The notes below the pieces were generated by a model. That model saw nothing but the letters and a program-made list of their open reading frames with translations. It did not search any database and had not been told where the DNA came from. Below, piece after piece: positions 7,981 to 8,154 of a stretch of 8,154 nucleotides of DNA. Position 1 is the stretch's first letter. Each line of letters starts with the position of its first letter. Origin of the DNA: Clostridia bacterium (GTDB taxonomy: Bacteria > Bacillota_A > Clostridia > Oscillospirales > CAG-272); NCBI GenBank assembly GCA_017500625.1, contig JAFVYX010000299.1:1-8154 (forward strand), written 5' to 3'. The position numbers and the translations under genes are program-made.

Positions 7981-8154
7981 GTGCGCGTCCGTGTGATGCC
8001 GCTTACCGAGGCGGCCACGCTCACAGAGCCCCTCGCCGCGGGCAGCGAGGAGTACGCCGCCCGTCCGAGGCATGAGGGAGTCAAAGAGCAGCGCCTGGCG
8101 GGGCTCCGTCTGGCCGCCGCCCTCTACCGTGAGGAGACGGGGCGTCCCCTGCCC
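7981..8154 (+). CDS. Start of a possible 4'-phosphopantetheinyl transferase-like protein (3'-truncated)
   Basis: An open frame of 58 codons runs from GTG at 7981 to the window end without a stop. After VRVRVMPL come RPRHEGVKEQRLAG, then LRLAAALYREETGRPLP. An Arg/Lys-containing stretch followed by a long Leu/Ala helix and TGxP resembles the N-terminal part of Sfp-type phosphopantetheinyl transferases, which activate carrier proteins by attaching the phosphopantetheine arm from coenzyme A. The diagnostic downstream motifs (GxD and the WxxKE region) lie outside the window, so this is a tentative reading. The gene being real is better supported than its function: it keeps the operon direction, starts 2 nt after RNase J, has a Shine-Dalgarno site and shows the same GC-rich codon use. 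It is probably co-transcribed with RNase J. Confidence 0.55.
   Translation, partial: MRVRVMPLTEAATLTEPLAAGSEEYAARPRHEGVKEQRLAGLRLAAALYREETGRPLP

Overview
This window looks like part of a chromosomal housekeeping locus from a GC-rich Gram-positive bacterium, most likely class Clostridia (Oscillospirales or a relative; this placement is inference). The reasons are: a GyrB that lacks the long insertion found in Gram-negative GyrB, the gyrB-gyrA order, clear purine-rich Shine-Dalgarno sites, a B. subtilis-type RNase J with the same C-terminal ending, and almost no TTA/CTA/TCA codons. All supported genes are on the + strand and tightly packed. I see no tRNA, rRNA, CRISPR array, insertion sequence or phage gene, and no gene-free stretch longer than 150 bases.

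Layout. (1) 1-4262: DNA gyrase operon. gyrB is cut at its 5' end by the window edge. gyrA is complete and starts 16 nt downstream behind a strong ribosome binding site. (2) 4259-4885: a small lipoprotein gene of unknown function that overlaps the gyrA stop codon by 4 nt, so it is probably translationally coupled to gyrA. (3) 4936-5466: an XRE-type helix-turn-helix protein with a long Ala/Pro linker and a short distinct C-terminal tail. (4) 5598-5855: an 85-residue protein with one C-terminal membrane segment. (5) 5856-5998: a leader with several inverted repeats that can pair in mutually exclusive ways. (6) 5999-7978: RNase J with an extra basic, repetitive N-terminal region of about 105 residues. 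(7) 7981-8154: the start of a gene that may encode a 4'-phosphopantetheinyl transferase-like protein, cut by the window end.

How they fit together. Gyrase sets chromosome supercoiling and RNase J processes and degrades mRNA, so the window is core information-processing machinery with small uncharacterised genes between. The points most worth following up are departures from the usual in well-known proteins: Ala at the quinolone-critical Ser83 position of GyrA, a divergent Toprim motif in GyrB (Glu for the Asp426 equivalent and altered following residues), the basic extension of RNase J, and the structured RNase J leader. The coupled lipoprotein, the XRE-linker-tail protein and the tail-anchored small protein are the real unknowns. 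I do not see a clear new multi-gene system.
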